Source of the DNA: JBIIJL01 sp044233795
GTDB lineage: Bacteria > Pseudomonadota > Gammaproteobacteria > Legionellales > Legionellaceae
DNA: 41,044 bases
Assembly: GCA_044233795.1 (NCBI GenBank)
Contig: JBIIJL010000008.1
Span: 1 to 41,044, forward strand
Reading direction: 5' to 3'
Below, piece by piece: positions 7,540 to 16,117 of this stretch. A model generated the notes under the pieces. That model was not told the origin of the DNA. It saw only the letters and a program-made list of their open reading frames with translations, and made no database searches. Position 1 is the first letter of the stretch; the number at the start of each line of letters is the position of its first letter. The position numbers and the translations under genes are program-made.

Positions 7540-8796
7540 TTACCCTACAAAAGGAGACCAAGCAGGTTCCTGTACATCGCCACCTCTGGCAGGCAATCGC
7601 ATGCGAATTCGCCCATCAATTGATACCACCGACAAGATACCTCGCTCACCAACGTGAGTTGCATACAACACCAAACGACCATTAGGTGCTACCGTTGGCG
7701 ATTCATCAAATTGTGAAGATGTTAATGGACTCACTCGCCCACTATCCATATCCTGCACACCAATATTAAACTGACCATCTTCTCGGTGAAGCATCACAAT
7801 GGACCTTTGATTCGGCGTAAATGATGCGCGAGCATTATAATTACCAGCAAATGTCACACGACTAACTCTTCCATCAGCAAGTGTAAGGCGATAAATTTGT
7901 GGAGTACCACCACGACCAGAAGTAAACAAAATAGAACGTCCATCTGGAGAGTAACGGGGCTCAGTATCAATAGCATCACCAAATGTTAATTGTGTTAAAT
8001 GACCTGTAGCCATATCCACCGTATAAATTTTTGGATTGCCCCCTTTTGATAATACAACTGCAAGCTTACGCCCATCCGGCGACCAAGCTGGAGCGCCATT
8101 GATCCCAGCAAAATCAGTCACTAGCCGTCTCCCACCTGTCTCAACGGATACGGTAAATATTTGGGCGCGCTTTTTCTCAAAAGAAACATAGGCAATTTGT
8201 CGCGCATCAGGAGACCAAGATGGCGACATAATAGGCTCTGTTGACACCAGTAGACTGTGCGGATTGCTACCATCAACATCTGCTATTTCAAGCGAGTATC
8301 GGGCCCTGTCGCCGCTGCGCTGTACCAGAATATAAGCGATACGTGTTGAAAATATCCCTCGTTCTCCCGTGAGTTTATAATAAATTTCATCACTGATATG
8401 ATGGGCTAATTGAGCGAGCTCATTGCCACTGACTTGGTATTCCTTCGAGAGCAACAACCGACCACGCGCTGCAGCATCCAACAGATCAAAACTCACTTGA
8501 TAACGATTATTGGCAACTTCTCTCATCCGCGCTGACACAACACTATCAGCCCCTGCTTGCTGCCACTCAGCAATTGATGGAACACCCCCATGCGGCGCTC
8601 CCACAATTTTAAATTGTCCTGACATACGCAAGTCATTTTCAATGGTGCTCATCATTTGCGAAGCATTTCTATCGCCACTGAATGTATTAATAGCAATAGG
8701 TAAGGCCGCATTAATGCCCTGCGTTAATTCAAGATCTAATGCGTATGTCGTCATAGACAACAAAAATAGAAAGATGGCAAACAATCGATTAATCAC
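7540..8796 (-). CDS. tolB: Tol-Pal system periplasmic beta-propeller protein TolB
   Basis: Periplasmic partner of Pal and TolA in the envelope-constriction machine. It has 418 residues. A signal peptide (LFAIFLFLLSMTTYA) is followed by the N-terminal alpha/beta domain and a C-terminal propeller of WSPDG-type blades: SPSWSPDARQIAYVS, GAPAWSPDGRKLAVV, TEPRYSPDGRSILFT, ASFTPNQRSIVML and DESPTVAPNGRLVLYA. The start is GTG at 8796 with an AGGGGG site eight bases before it. It is five bases from the tolA stop. The normal downstream partner pal is absent; a nuclease gene takes its place. Confidence 0.95.
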   Translation of the reverse strand: MINRLFAIFLFLLSMTTYALDLELTQGINAALPIAINTFSGDRNASQMMSTIENDLRMSGQFKIVGAPHGGVPSIAEWQQAGADSVVSARMREVANNRYQVSFDLLDAAARGRLLLSKEYQVSGNELAQLAHHISDEIYYKLTGERGIFSTRIAYILVQRSGDRARYSLEIADVDGSNPHSLLVSTEPIMSPSWSPDARQIAYVSFEKKRAQIFTVSVETGGRRLVTDFAGINGAPAWSPDGRKLAVVLSKGGNPKIYTVDMATGHLTQLTFGDAIDTEPRYSPDGRSILFTSGRGGTPQIYRLTLADGRVSRVTFAGNYNARASFTPNQRSIVMLHREDGQFNIGVQDMDSGRVSPLTSSQFDESPTVAPNGRLVLYATHVGERGILSVVSIDGRIRMRLPARGGDVQEPAWSPFVG

Positions 8797-8801
8797 TACA
8801 A

Positions 8802-9752
8802 TTACCCCCTAGCAGTTTCAGGTTTTACTGTTAAACTAATGTCTCGAAAAATATTAAATACCTTAGGATCACTTGGTACCGGCAATGGTGATGCTTTGTA
8901 AATCGCTGATTGTGCGGATCGATCCAAAATAGGATCACCACTGCTTCGCATCAAACTGACTTCAAGGACTGCACCATTAGGTGCAAGACGAATGCGAAAT
9001 TGACTTGAAAGTCGATTATCAACATTTTCTGGAAGAATCCATTGCCTTGATATTGCACTGATAATCATTGCCTTATATTTATCAACTTCCCCGGACATAC
9101 GTGCATTCTCTTCAGCCATCATGGCATTTTCCATAGCCACGGCTTGCTCTTTGCGAGCTTTATCATCGCGAGCCTTGATAGCGTCTCTTAATTGCGCCTC
9201 TTGCAACGCTTTGGCTTGTTTCTTTTGTAACTCAGCTAATTTTTGGTGTTCAAGCTGTTGTTGTTTTTGAAGTTCAAGCTGTTGCTGCTTCATAGCAACC
9301 AAGCGTTTTGCTTCTGCCTCCTTTTGCAAAGCCAGTTCTTTTAAGTGGCGCTTTTCTTCAGCAACTTGCTTTTCCTTAGCCAAAGCCAGCTGTGCTGCTT
9401 CCTCTTTGATTGCTTTCAATCGCTGCTGCTCAATAATCCGCTCTTTACGAGCTGAGGCTGCTTGCATCTGAAGTGCACGTTGTTGTTGTTCTTGAACTTG
9501 CTGTTGATGTAAGCGCTCTGCTTTTAACTGACTTACCTGATTCATGACCTCTTGGCTGTCAACACTCACCGCTTTGATAGGTTCTGGTTCGATCTTGCTG
9601 CTTGTGGCCGATGACAAAGTTAAATCAGCACTAGGAAGTGCCGTGAACGCGGGATGCTTGGTACTTGACTCTACAAGTAATAGCAAGAAAATCATAAAGT
9701 GAAATGCTAATGCAGCATAAAATGAGTTGCGGTAGCTTTGCGATATATTCAT
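8802..9752 (-). CDS. tolA: Tol-Pal inner-membrane bridging protein TolA
   Basis: Spans the periplasm and links the TolQR motor to TolB/Pal. Its 316 residues divide into one N-terminal membrane anchor (AALAFHFMIFLLLLVES, about residues 13-29), a long Gln/Lys/Ala/Glu-rich helical rod (about residues 70-220) and a C-terminal TonB/TolA-like domain (YKAMIISAISRQWILPE, FRIRLAPNGAVLEVSLMRSSGDPILDRSA). It is shorter than E. coli TolA (421) because the rod is shorter. The start overlaps the tolR stop by four bases. Assignment rests on architecture and context as much as on sequence, since TolA diverges quickly. Confidence 0.92.
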   Translation of the reverse strand: MNISQSYRNSFYAALAFHFMIFLLLLVESSTKHPAFTALPSADLTLSSATSSKIEPEPIKAVSVDSQEVMNQVSQLKAERLHQQQVQEQQQRALQMQAASARKERIIEQQRLKAIKEEAAQLALAKEKQVAEEKRHLKELALQKEAEAKRLVAMKQQQLELQKQQQLEHQKLAELQKKQAKALQEAQLRDAIKARDDKARKEQAVAMENAMMAEENARMSGEVDKYKAMIISAISRQWILPENVDNRLSSQFRIRLAPNGAVLEVSLMRSSGDPILDRSAQSAIYKASPLPVPSDPKVFNIFRDISLTVKPETARG

Positions 9753-10198
9753 GAGGTGAGCTCCTCGTTTGAGTCAGTCAACAAACCAACTTGTTCAGCA
9801 CCAGCCGCTTTGAGTAAACTCATCGCCAACACCACCTTCCCATAGGAAACACCTTGATCTCCTTTCACTAGCACATTGAGCACCTGCTTAGCTTCACGTG
9901 CCAACGCAAGCTCTGCTGCTACTCGAACTTGTAGTGCTTGCGGTGTCATAGGGGCATCCGGGGTTGCTGAAACATTAAGAAATAGTTCACCTTCTCGATT
10001 CACCGATACAATCACAGGTTCCCTATCAGCGGTTTTCAATGATTGACTCTGAGCCTTAGGTAGCTCTACTGTCACACCTTGCGTTAAAATAGGCGCTGTG
10101 ATCATAAAAATAACCAGCAAAACCAACATTACATCGATATACGGAACAACATTGATTTCTGACATTGGTCGAGTACGTTTAATTTTAGGTTTAAGCAT
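9749..10198 (-). CDS. tolR: Tol-Pal system motor protein TolR (ExbD family)
   Basis: Inner-membrane part of the proton-driven TolQR motor. It has 149 residues with one membrane helix, VVPYIDVMLVLLVIFMITAP, containing the aspartate that carries the proton pathway. The periplasmic domain includes VTVELPKAQS and KVVLAMSLLKAAGAEQVGLLT. ExbD is the alternative family member, but position between tolQ and tolA decides for TolR. It overlaps tolA by four bases and is separated from tolQ by seven. Confidence 0.95.
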   Translation of the reverse strand: MLKPKIKRTRPMSEINVVPYIDVMLVLLVIFMITAPILTQGVTVELPKAQSQSLKTADREPVIVSVNREGELFLNVSATPDAPMTPQALQVRVAAELALAREAKQVLNVLVKGDQGVSYGKVVLAMSLLKAAGAEQVGLLTDSNEELTS

Positions 10199-10205
10199 AA
10201 GGGAT

Positions 10206-10877
10206 TTATCCTCTGACCGGCGCTTCTGCTTGTGCAGAAATCAAAGCAACAAGCTCCTCTTGAAATAAATCATAATGATTAAGAAGCACATTTGCTGATG
10301 TTGTATAACGGTTATAAGCGATAACCGCTGGAATTGCCGTAAATAGCCCAAGCGCTGTTGCGACCAATGCTTCTGAAATGCCTGGAGCAACCATGGCAAT
10401 GGTCGCTTGCTGCGCTTGGCCTAATGCTTGAAATGAAGACATAATTCCCCACACCGTACCAAAAAGGCCCACATAAGGTGCTATCGAGCCTACTGAGGCA
10501 AATAGCGATAAATGATGCTCAAGCTGCTCGGCCTCTTTAGCGTGACAAATTTGCATCACCCGCTGAATTGGCTCAAGCTCCATCAACCCTTGATGACGCA
10601 CGCGCATAAATTCCTTAAAGCCCGCATAGAAAATAGCGGCAATACCTTGTTTAGCCAAACCATTGCTATCTAAATCATCATAAAGTTTGCTTAAATCAGA
10701 TGATGACCAAAAGCGTTGGTTAAATGCCACATACTGCTGCTTTTGACGATTGAAAAACCATGCTCGCTGTAAGATAAGCGTCCATGAAACCACGGAAGCT
10801 ATCAGTAACAACAGCATCACAAACTTCACAACCATTCCCGCCTGCCAAAAATAGCCTACAACACTCGCATGATTCAC
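10206..10877 (-). CDS. tolQ: Tol-Pal system motor protein TolQ (ExbB/MotA family)
   Basis: Inner-membrane proton channel subunit that powers TolA. The 223 residues hold three membrane segments: VVKFVMLLLLIASVVSWTLI near the N-terminus, then LFASVGSIAPYVGLFGTVWG and ALVATALGLFTAIPAVIAYN. The long cytoplasmic loop lies between the first two. The segment GLFGTVWGIMSSF is the family signature. It sits 19 bases after ybgC in the standard ybgC-tolQRAB order. Nothing is unusual. Confidence 0.95.
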   Translation of the reverse strand: MNHASVVGYFWQAGMVVKFVMLLLLIASVVSWTLILQRAWFFNRQKQQYVAFNQRFWSSSDLSKLYDDLDSNGLAKQGIAAIFYAGFKEFMRVRHQGLMELEPIQRVMQICHAKEAEQLEHHLSLFASVGSIAPYVGLFGTVWGIMSSFQALGQAQQATIAMVAPGISEALVATALGLFTAIPAVIAYNRYTTSANVLLNHYDLFQEELVALISAQAEAPVRG

Positions 10878-10896
10878 TATTTTATCTCCTCAATTT

Positions 10897-11295
10897 CTAT
10901 GCAAACATAACGTCAGGTAAGCGCTTAGGTTTTAATTGTTGATTAACACATACCACATGGATTGTGGCCTCACTAAGCAATTCGTTCAATTGATTGGCCA
11001 TTTTTTGCTTAAATAATAAACCACAAGCTTTTTCTCTCATACAAATGGTATTCACAGTTAGCACATCATCCAATCTTGCCGGTGCTCGATAACAAATGTG
11101 TATATCACGAATGGCGAAGTGTGTATCATATTCTGCCATCAGAGTCAAAGAGAGATCATTAGCGCGTAGTATTTCAGTGCGTGCTCGTTCGAAAAATTTA
11201 AGATAATTGGCATGATATACGATACCCATCAGATCGGTGTCTTCCGTATAAACACGATAATCGTATATATGTTCTAGAAATAATGTGTTAATCAT
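10897..11295 (-). CDS. ybgC: Tol-Pal-associated acyl-CoA thioesterase YbgC
   Basis: Hot-dog-fold thioesterase encoded at the head of the tol operon, thought to act in phospholipid metabolism near the Tol machine. I place the start at the ATG at 11295, giving 132 residues (E. coli 134); the longer frame to 11346 would add 17 residues that overlap ruvB. The active-site stretch is RVYTEDTDLMGIVYHANYLK with the catalytic Asp. The start lies inside the end of ruvB (8-base overlap), so ruvB, ybgC and tolQRAB are probably read together. Confidence 0.93.
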   Translation of the reverse strand: MINTLFLEHIYDYRVYTEDTDLMGIVYHANYLKFFERARTEILRANDLSLTLMAEYDTHFAIRDIHICYRAPARLDDVLTVNTICMREKACGLLFKQKMANQLNELLSEATIHVVCVNQQLKPKRLPDVMFA

Positions 11296-12298
11296 TTTCA
11301 ACCATCGCAATACCAAAATGCTGATAAGCGAGCTGGCTCGCAACACGCCCCCTTCCCGTTCGCATTAAAAACCCTTGTTGGATTAGAAATGGTTCAATCA
11401 CATCTTCGATAGTACCTTTTTCTTCGCCAATCGCCGCTGCAAGACTATCAAGACCCACAGGACCTCCAGCAAATCGTTCAATAACAGCCAACAGCAGCTT
11501 TCTATCCATAATGTCAAAACCATGTTGATCAACACGGAGCATTTCTAGCGCAAGATGCGCAATTTCCTCAGAAATAACGCCACAGCCTTTCACCTCGGCA
11601 TAATCACGTACCCGACGCAGCAGGCGATTAGCGATTCGTGGGGTACCTCGAGCGCGTTGAGCAATTTCGTACGCGCCAGATGGTTCGGTCGTGACTTTAA
11701 GTAATTTTGCTGATCGTGTGACGATACTGGTTAATGCCTCTATAGAATAAAACTCAAGCCGCTGCACGATACCAAATCTATCGCGTAAGGGGGATGTCAA
11801 TGAGCCCGCACGGGTCGTTGCACCGATCAATGTGAATGCCGGTAACTCCAATTTAATTGATCGAGCCGCAGGGCCCTCCCCAATCATGATATCAAGTTTG
11901 TAATCCTCCATAGCGGGGTAAAGAATCTCCTCAATCATCGGGCTTAAACGGTGAATTTCATCAATGAATAGTACGTCGTTTTCTTGCAGGTTAGTTAGAA
12001 TTGCAGCAATATCTCCCGCACGTTCCAGCACTGGGCCTGAGGTTTGGCGCAAATTAACCCCCATTTCATGGGCAATAATATTCGCAAGTGTAGTTTTACC
12101 AAGCCCGGGTGGTCCGAAAATCAAGACATGATCAAGCGCATCCTGCCGAGAACGTGCAGCATCAATGAAAATCCGCATCTGAGTGCGAACCTCATCTTGC
12201 CCAATATACTCATCAAGACTTAATGGTCTTATCGCGCGATCAAGGATCTCCTCAGAGGCTGTAGTCTCTACACGGATTAAGCGGTCACTTTCCAACAT
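11288..12298 (-). CDS. ruvB: Holliday junction branch-migration ATPase RuvB
   Basis: Hexameric AAA+ motor that drives branch migration with RuvA during recombinational repair. It has 336 residues, the normal length. Motifs in order: RPLSLDEYIGQDEVR, Walker A GPPGLGKTTLANIIAHEMG, Walker B VLFIDEIHRLSP, ATTRAGSLTSPLRDRFG with sensor and arginine finger, RGTPRIANRLLRRVRDYAEV, and the winged-helix C-terminus ending RTGRGRVASQLAY. ruvA and ruvC are not upstream here, unlike in many relatives. The ATG has no clear ribosome site. It overlaps ybgC. Confidence 0.96.
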   Translation of the reverse strand: MLESDRLIRVETTASEEILDRAIRPLSLDEYIGQDEVRTQMRIFIDAARSRQDALDHVLIFGPPGLGKTTLANIIAHEMGVNLRQTSGPVLERAGDIAAILTNLQENDVLFIDEIHRLSPMIEEILYPAMEDYKLDIMIGEGPAARSIKLELPAFTLIGATTRAGSLTSPLRDRFGIVQRLEFYSIEALTSIVTRSAKLLKVTTEPSGAYEIAQRARGTPRIANRLLRRVRDYAEVKGCGVISEEIAHLALEMLRVDQHGFDIMDRKLLLAVIERFAGGPVGLDSLAAAIGEEKGTIEDVIEPFLIQQGFLMRTGRGRVASQLAYQHFGIAMVEND

Positions 12299-12337
12299 GC
12301 GGGTGCAACAGAGTTAGTCAAGAATACAACATTCTAA

Positions 12338-12358
12338 CACAGCTTTTCTTTGGCTGTG
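12338..12358 (-). terminator. Short hairpin between the 123-residue gene and ruvB
   Basis: CACAGC at 12338-12343 pairs with GCTGTG at 12353-12358 around a 9-base loop. It lies after the stop of the gene ending at 12408 and before ruvB. The minus-strand RNA has only TTAGA after the stem and no T-run, so a weak or factor-assisted terminator is the most that can be claimed. Confidence 0.3.
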
Positions 12359-12407
12359 ACCCCTAAAAAACAATCGCAGCACCTAATTCAAGGATGAGGA
12401 GGTATAC

Positions 12408-12779
12408 TCAAGCTCCAGGAGAGAACAAAGCTTGATGTGTTTTTTTAATACCAAAGAGCGCTTGATACTCAGGACTTTCCTCAAGAGCAGCTCTTTCCAC
12501 ATCTAACTGTGCGGCCAATCGTGCGCCATAAGCAACGCGATTGACCAAAGTTATCGGAAGCTCAACGGGTATTAACGGATTTGGACCATTAAATGGGTGT
12601 TGGGATTGAAAAAAATCGCCTGCTGAATTAAAACACAATTCTTTTGAGGGAACATAAAACTCAGTAACGAAATCACCTTCAAGTTGTGAATCAATCCGCT
12701 CTATCAAAACGCGCTTGTATTTGTAGGCAGGGGTTGTCGTTTGAGGGGGCTTAAAAAACGGCGCTGTATACATCTCCAA
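12408..12779 (-). CDS. Hypothetical protein, 123 residues
   Basis: I do not recognise this protein. It is soluble by appearance, with no signal peptide or membrane segment. The N-terminus is proline- and threonine-rich (APFFKPPQTTTPAYKYKR). The middle has an acidic stretch, DSQLEGDFVTEFYVP, and the end is helical (ARLAAQLDVERAALEESPEY). The start is well supported: TTAAGGAGAAG lies just before the ATG. It stands alone between ruvB and the divergent arginase gene. The strong ribosome site and absence of decay argue that it is a real gene; its function is unknown. Confidence 0.7.
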   Translation of the reverse strand: MEMYTAPFFKPPQTTTPAYKYKRVLIERIDSQLEGDFVTEFYVPSKELCFNSAGDFFQSQHPFNGPNPLIPVELPITLVNRVAYGARLAAQLDVERAALEESPEYQALFGIKKTHQALFSPGA

Positions 12780-12978
12780 CTTCTCCTTAAAGCTTTTACA
12801 AATTTTAAGTCAAAACACACACATCTGGTGACAGGAAACAACATATCTTGCAACATTTAAGTCTCTCACATAGATCAAACGACGACTGTGACGAAAAAAA
12901 TAATAACAGAACTTTAGCCATTTGCAAGCTCATCAAGTAAGATGACTTTCTCTAACAATTGTTTTTAGAGGTGGTATT

Positions 12979-13824
12979 ATGTCATTCAGCGATTACTTGC
13001 TAGGCTATGCCTCAGGCATTGGTTCATCTGATATTCGATGCGCTCATGGTGTAGCGATGCTCTTTGAAAAATCTCAATACACACAAGCTCGACTCCTTGA
13101 GCCAATCGATGCTCAAGACAAGTACACCATTATCGGCGATATTTGCACCAAACTTGCAACAGAAACCAAACGTTGCATTGAACAACAAATTTTTTTTCAC
13201 GTTGTTGGCGGCGACCACTCCTCTGCAATTGGTACATGGAGTGGAGCAGCCAGTGGATTGAGATCACAAGGGGCTCTCGGGCTCATTTGGGTAGATGCCC
13301 ATCTTGATGCTCATACCCCTGAATCAAGCTTGAGTGGAAACATCCATGGTATGCCTTTGGCTGCTTTATTAGGTACAGGGCCTTCCATACTAACTCAAAT
13401 TTTGGACAAAAATCCAAAGCTACTTCCTGAGAATGTTGTCATGATCGGTGTGCGAAGTTTTGAGTCAAGTGAGCAAAATTTTCTTAACGAACAAGGCGTT
13501 AAAATTTATTATATCGATGAAGTCCATACACGTGGTTTAGATGTGGTTTTTCAAGAAGCACGCGATTTGGTCACTCGTCACACCAGAGCCTACGGCATCA
13601 CAATTGATCTTGACGCCATTGATCCCTCAGAGGCTCCTGGAGTAAGTACCCCCGAAGAAAATGGCCTTTGGGCAGAGGAACTTAAAGAGGTACTTAAAAA
13701 TTACTGCCTCAAAGATAGAAAAAATCAATCCCTATGTGGTCTTGAAATCGCAGAATATAATCCAGCTACTGATGTGAACAATCGAACCCAGTCACTTATT
13801 TTAGAACTTTTGGAGATACTATGA
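12979..13824 (+). CDS. rocF: Arginase (ureohydrolase family)
   Basis: Hydrolyses arginine to ornithine and urea using two manganese ions. The 281 residues contain the metal ligands in order: VVGGDHSSAIGT, WVDAHLDAHTPES and ITIDLDAIDPSEAPGVSTPE. The arginase-type SGNIHGMPLAALLG stretch is also present. GLEIAEYNP near the C-terminus is the family's closing motif. The ATG follows GAGGTGG. Its last bases overlap the ornithine aminotransferase start by four, which fixes the pathway: arginine to ornithine to glutamate semialdehyde. Agmatinase or formimidoylglutamase is possible by fold, but the HGMP motif and the partner gene favour arginase. Confidence 0.9.
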   Translation: MSFSDYLLGYASGIGSSDIRCAHGVAMLFEKSQYTQARLLEPIDAQDKYTIIGDICTKLATETKRCIEQQIFFHVVGGDHSSAIGTWSGAASGLRSQGALGLIWVDAHLDAHTPESSLSGNIHGMPLAALLGTGPSILTQILDKNPKLLPENVVMIGVRSFESSEQNFLNEQGVKIYYIDEVHTRGLDVVFQEARDLVTRHTRAYGITIDLDAIDPSEAPGVSTPEENGLWAEELKEVLKNYCLKDRKNQSLCGLEIAEYNPATDVNNRTQSLILELLEIL

Positions 13825-15017
13825 ATCCCATAGAACTCGAAGATCAATACGGCGCAAACAATTATCATCCACTACCTGTCGTGTTAGCCCGAGGCGAAGG
13901 AATTTATTGTTTTGATACCTCAGGGAAACGATACATTGACATGATGAGTGCATACTCTGCATTAAGCCATGGACATTGCCATCCTCGGTTGTTGAAGGCT
14001 CTTCTGAAGCAAGCTTCATCTTTGTCACTGACTTCGCGGGCTTTTTACAGCGATAGATTAGGACTTTTCCTAGAAAATGCATGTCAATTGACAGGTCTTC
14101 CACGCGCAATTCCAATGAATAGTGGTGCCGAGGCCGTCGAAACCGCAATAAAAGCCGCGCGAAAATGGGCCTATACCGTAAAAAAAATACCTCTGGATCA
14201 AGCTGAAATTATCGTTTGTGCTGATAATTTCCATGGACGAACAACAACCATTATCAGCATGTCTTCAGAACCTCAATATCGTTCTGGTTTTGGGCCTTAT
14301 ACGCCAGGATTTAAAATCATACCCTTTGGTGATGCTAATGCACTAAATGAGGCCTTTACCCCCTTCACTGCTGCATTTTTGGTTGAACCTATCCAAGGAG
14401 AGTCAGGAATCCGCATACCTGCTGCTGGATATCTAAAGCAATGTAGTAAACTCTGTAAAGAAAACAATGTCTTATTTCTTGCTGATGAAATACAAACAGG
14501 ACTGGGGCGCACCGGTAAAATGCTCGCATCGTTTCATGATGACGTGCACCCTGATGGTGTCATGCTTGGCAAAGCACTGGGTGGTGGTTTATTACCAATT
14601 TCACTTTTTTTAGCACGCGATGATGTGATGGATGTCTTTACCCCAGGAGACCATGGCAGTACGTTTGGAGGAAATCCTTTAGCCGCAGCTGTTGGACTCG
14701 AAGCCCTCAATGTTCTTATCGAAGAGGGTTTGATTGACAATGCAGCCCTCATGGGTGAATACCTCCTCTCTCATTTAAAAAGCATTGCCTCTCCTCTGAT
14801 TAAGGAAATTCGTGGAAAAGGATTACTTATTGGCGTTGAAATCGATGATCAAAAAATTTCAGCAAGAGATCTGTGTTTAAGGTTACTGCATGCTGGTATT
14901 TTGACTAAGGACACCCATCACACAGTCATTCGTTTCGCCCCACCCTTAACCATTACCAAAGCTCAAATTGACGAGGCAATACACAAAATTACTACTGCAA
15001 AGATATTTGGCACATAA
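13821..15017 (+). CDS. rocD: Ornithine aminotransferase
   Basis: Pyridoxal-phosphate enzyme that converts ornithine and 2-oxoglutarate to glutamate-5-semialdehyde and glutamate. It has 398 residues of class III aminotransferase: SAYSALSHGHCHPRLLKAL near the N-terminus, MNSGAEAVETAIKAARKW (cofactor phosphate), NFHGRTTTIISMS, FLVEPIQGESGIRIP, FLADEIQTGLGRTGKM, and MLGKALGGGLLPIS with the Schiff-base lysine, then GDHGSTFGGNPLA. Lengths and motifs match RocD rather than ArgD or GabT (SAYSA and VNQGH-type N-terminus). It overlaps arginase by four bases, so the two form a catabolic operon, perhaps providing glutamate and proline from host arginine. Confidence 0.92.
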   Translation: MNPIELEDQYGANNYHPLPVVLARGEGIYCFDTSGKRYIDMMSAYSALSHGHCHPRLLKALLKQASSLSLTSRAFYSDRLGLFLENACQLTGLPRAIPMNSGAEAVETAIKAARKWAYTVKKIPLDQAEIIVCADNFHGRTTTIISMSSEPQYRSGFGPYTPGFKIIPFGDANALNEAFTPFTAAFLVEPIQGESGIRIPAAGYLKQCSKLCKENNVLFLADEIQTGLGRTGKMLASFHDDVHPDGVMLGKALGGGLLPISLFLARDDVMDVFTPGDHGSTFGGNPLAAAVGLEALNVLIEEGLIDNAALMGEYLLSHLKSIASPLIKEIRGKGLLIGVEIDDQKISARDLCLRLLHAGILTKDTHHTVIRFAPPLTITKAQIDEAIHKITTAKIFGT

Positions 15018-15067
15018 ATTCGTGAACTTGCATGTGCTATACTCCCGACGCACCAAAGGAGAAACCC

Positions 15068-16072
15068 GTGTTTGATAATAGCCATTTCCCTACAACAAGG
15101 CTTAGACGTCTTAGAGCTTCAAAACAGATACGAAATTTAGTCAGCGAAGTATCATTAAACATCGATAAATTAATTCTACCGTTATTTATCAAGCATGGTT
15201 CTGACATCAAAAATCCAATCTCCTCTATGCCTGGTCACTTTCAATTGAGCCTTGACCATTTAGCCCAAGAAATACAAGATCTTCAAACTCTCGGAATAAA
15301 GAATATTATTTTATTTGGAATACCTGAGCACAAAGACGCTACTGGGAAACACAGCTTCCATGAACACGCTATCATCCAACAAGCCATTCGCCTCATCAAA
15401 CAATTGGCCCCTGAGATGTTGGTTTTCTCCGATATCTGTTTATGTGAGTATACCTCTCATGGTCATTGTGGGGTTATTGAAACTATTGATGGTGATCCTT
15501 ATGGCGTCATGATAAATAATGATCAAACCATTGAGTTGCTAGCAAAGCAAGCTGTCAGTCATGCGCAGGCTGGTGCTGATATTATTGCCCCAAGTGCAAA
15601 TATGGATGGTATGGTTCAGGCTATACGCAAAGCGTTAGATGCATCAAACTTCCAACACCTCCCCATTTTAAGCTATTCAGTAAAATATGCATCAGCTATG
15701 TATGGACCTTTCCGCCAAGCAGCAGAGGGAGCGCCACAGTTTGGCGATCGCAGTACCTACCAAATGGATCACCGAAATCACTGCGAGGGAATTCGTGAGT
15801 GTGCCCTTGATATCACCGAAGGTGCGGATATGTTGATGGTCAAACCTGCTCATACTTACCTTGATATGATTCAGCGAGTAAAATTCGCATTTCCCGCCCT
15901 TCCTCTCGGTGCTTATCATACCAGCGGTGAATTTGCTATGTTGAAGGCTGCAGCTGCCAATGGTTGGATTGACGAAAAAAAAGCCGCGATGGAAGTGATC
16001 GCGGCCATTCATCGTGCAGGAGCAGATTTTATTTTCACCTATTATGCTAAGGAACTTGCCACTTGGATCTAA
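15068..16072 (+). CDS. hemB: Delta-aminolevulinic acid dehydratase (porphobilinogen synthase)
   Basis: Condenses two 5-aminolevulinate molecules to porphobilinogen in haem synthesis. I choose the GTG at 15068, seven bases after AAAGGAG, giving 334 residues that begin MFDNSHFPTTRLRRLRAS; an ATG at 15032 would place that ribosome site inside the gene. The zinc-site stretch SDICLCEYTSHGHCGVI keeps all three cysteines, so this is the zinc-dependent type. The Schiff-base lysines lie in LSYSVKYASAMYGPFR and DMLMVKPAHTYLD. It starts 50 bases after rocD and may be co-transcribed. The neighbouring genes do not supply aminolevulinate directly. Confidence 0.95.
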   Translation: MFDNSHFPTTRLRRLRASKQIRNLVSEVSLNIDKLILPLFIKHGSDIKNPISSMPGHFQLSLDHLAQEIQDLQTLGIKNIILFGIPEHKDATGKHSFHEHAIIQQAIRLIKQLAPEMLVFSDICLCEYTSHGHCGVIETIDGDPYGVMINNDQTIELLAKQAVSHAQAGADIIAPSANMDGMVQAIRKALDASNFQHLPILSYSVKYASAMYGPFRQAAEGAPQFGDRSTYQMDHRNHCEGIRECALDITEGADMLMVKPAHTYLDMIQRVKFAFPALPLGAYHTSGEFAMLKAAAANGWIDEKKAAMEVIAAIHRAGADFIFTYYAKELATWI

Positions 16073-16083
16073 AATAACACCAG

Positions 16084-16108
16084 AAGCAGAGCACCCCTGG
16101 TGATGCTT
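16084..16108. terminator. Hairpin between convergent hemB and L,D-transpeptidase genes
   Basis: AAGCA at 16084-16088 pairs with TGCTT at 16104-16108, and CACC with GGTG inside it around a CCT loop, with a small internal bulge. It lies 12 bases after the hemB stop and just before the convergent stop at 16118, the right place for a shared terminator. There is no clear T-run on either strand. Confidence 0.4.
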
Positions 16109-16117
16109 AAGCAGGCT

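Noticed and set aside
12780..12978. Possible arginine-repressor site upstream of arginase
   Set aside because: I found no pair of ARG-box-like palindromes; only AT-rich sequence and the ribosome site are visible.
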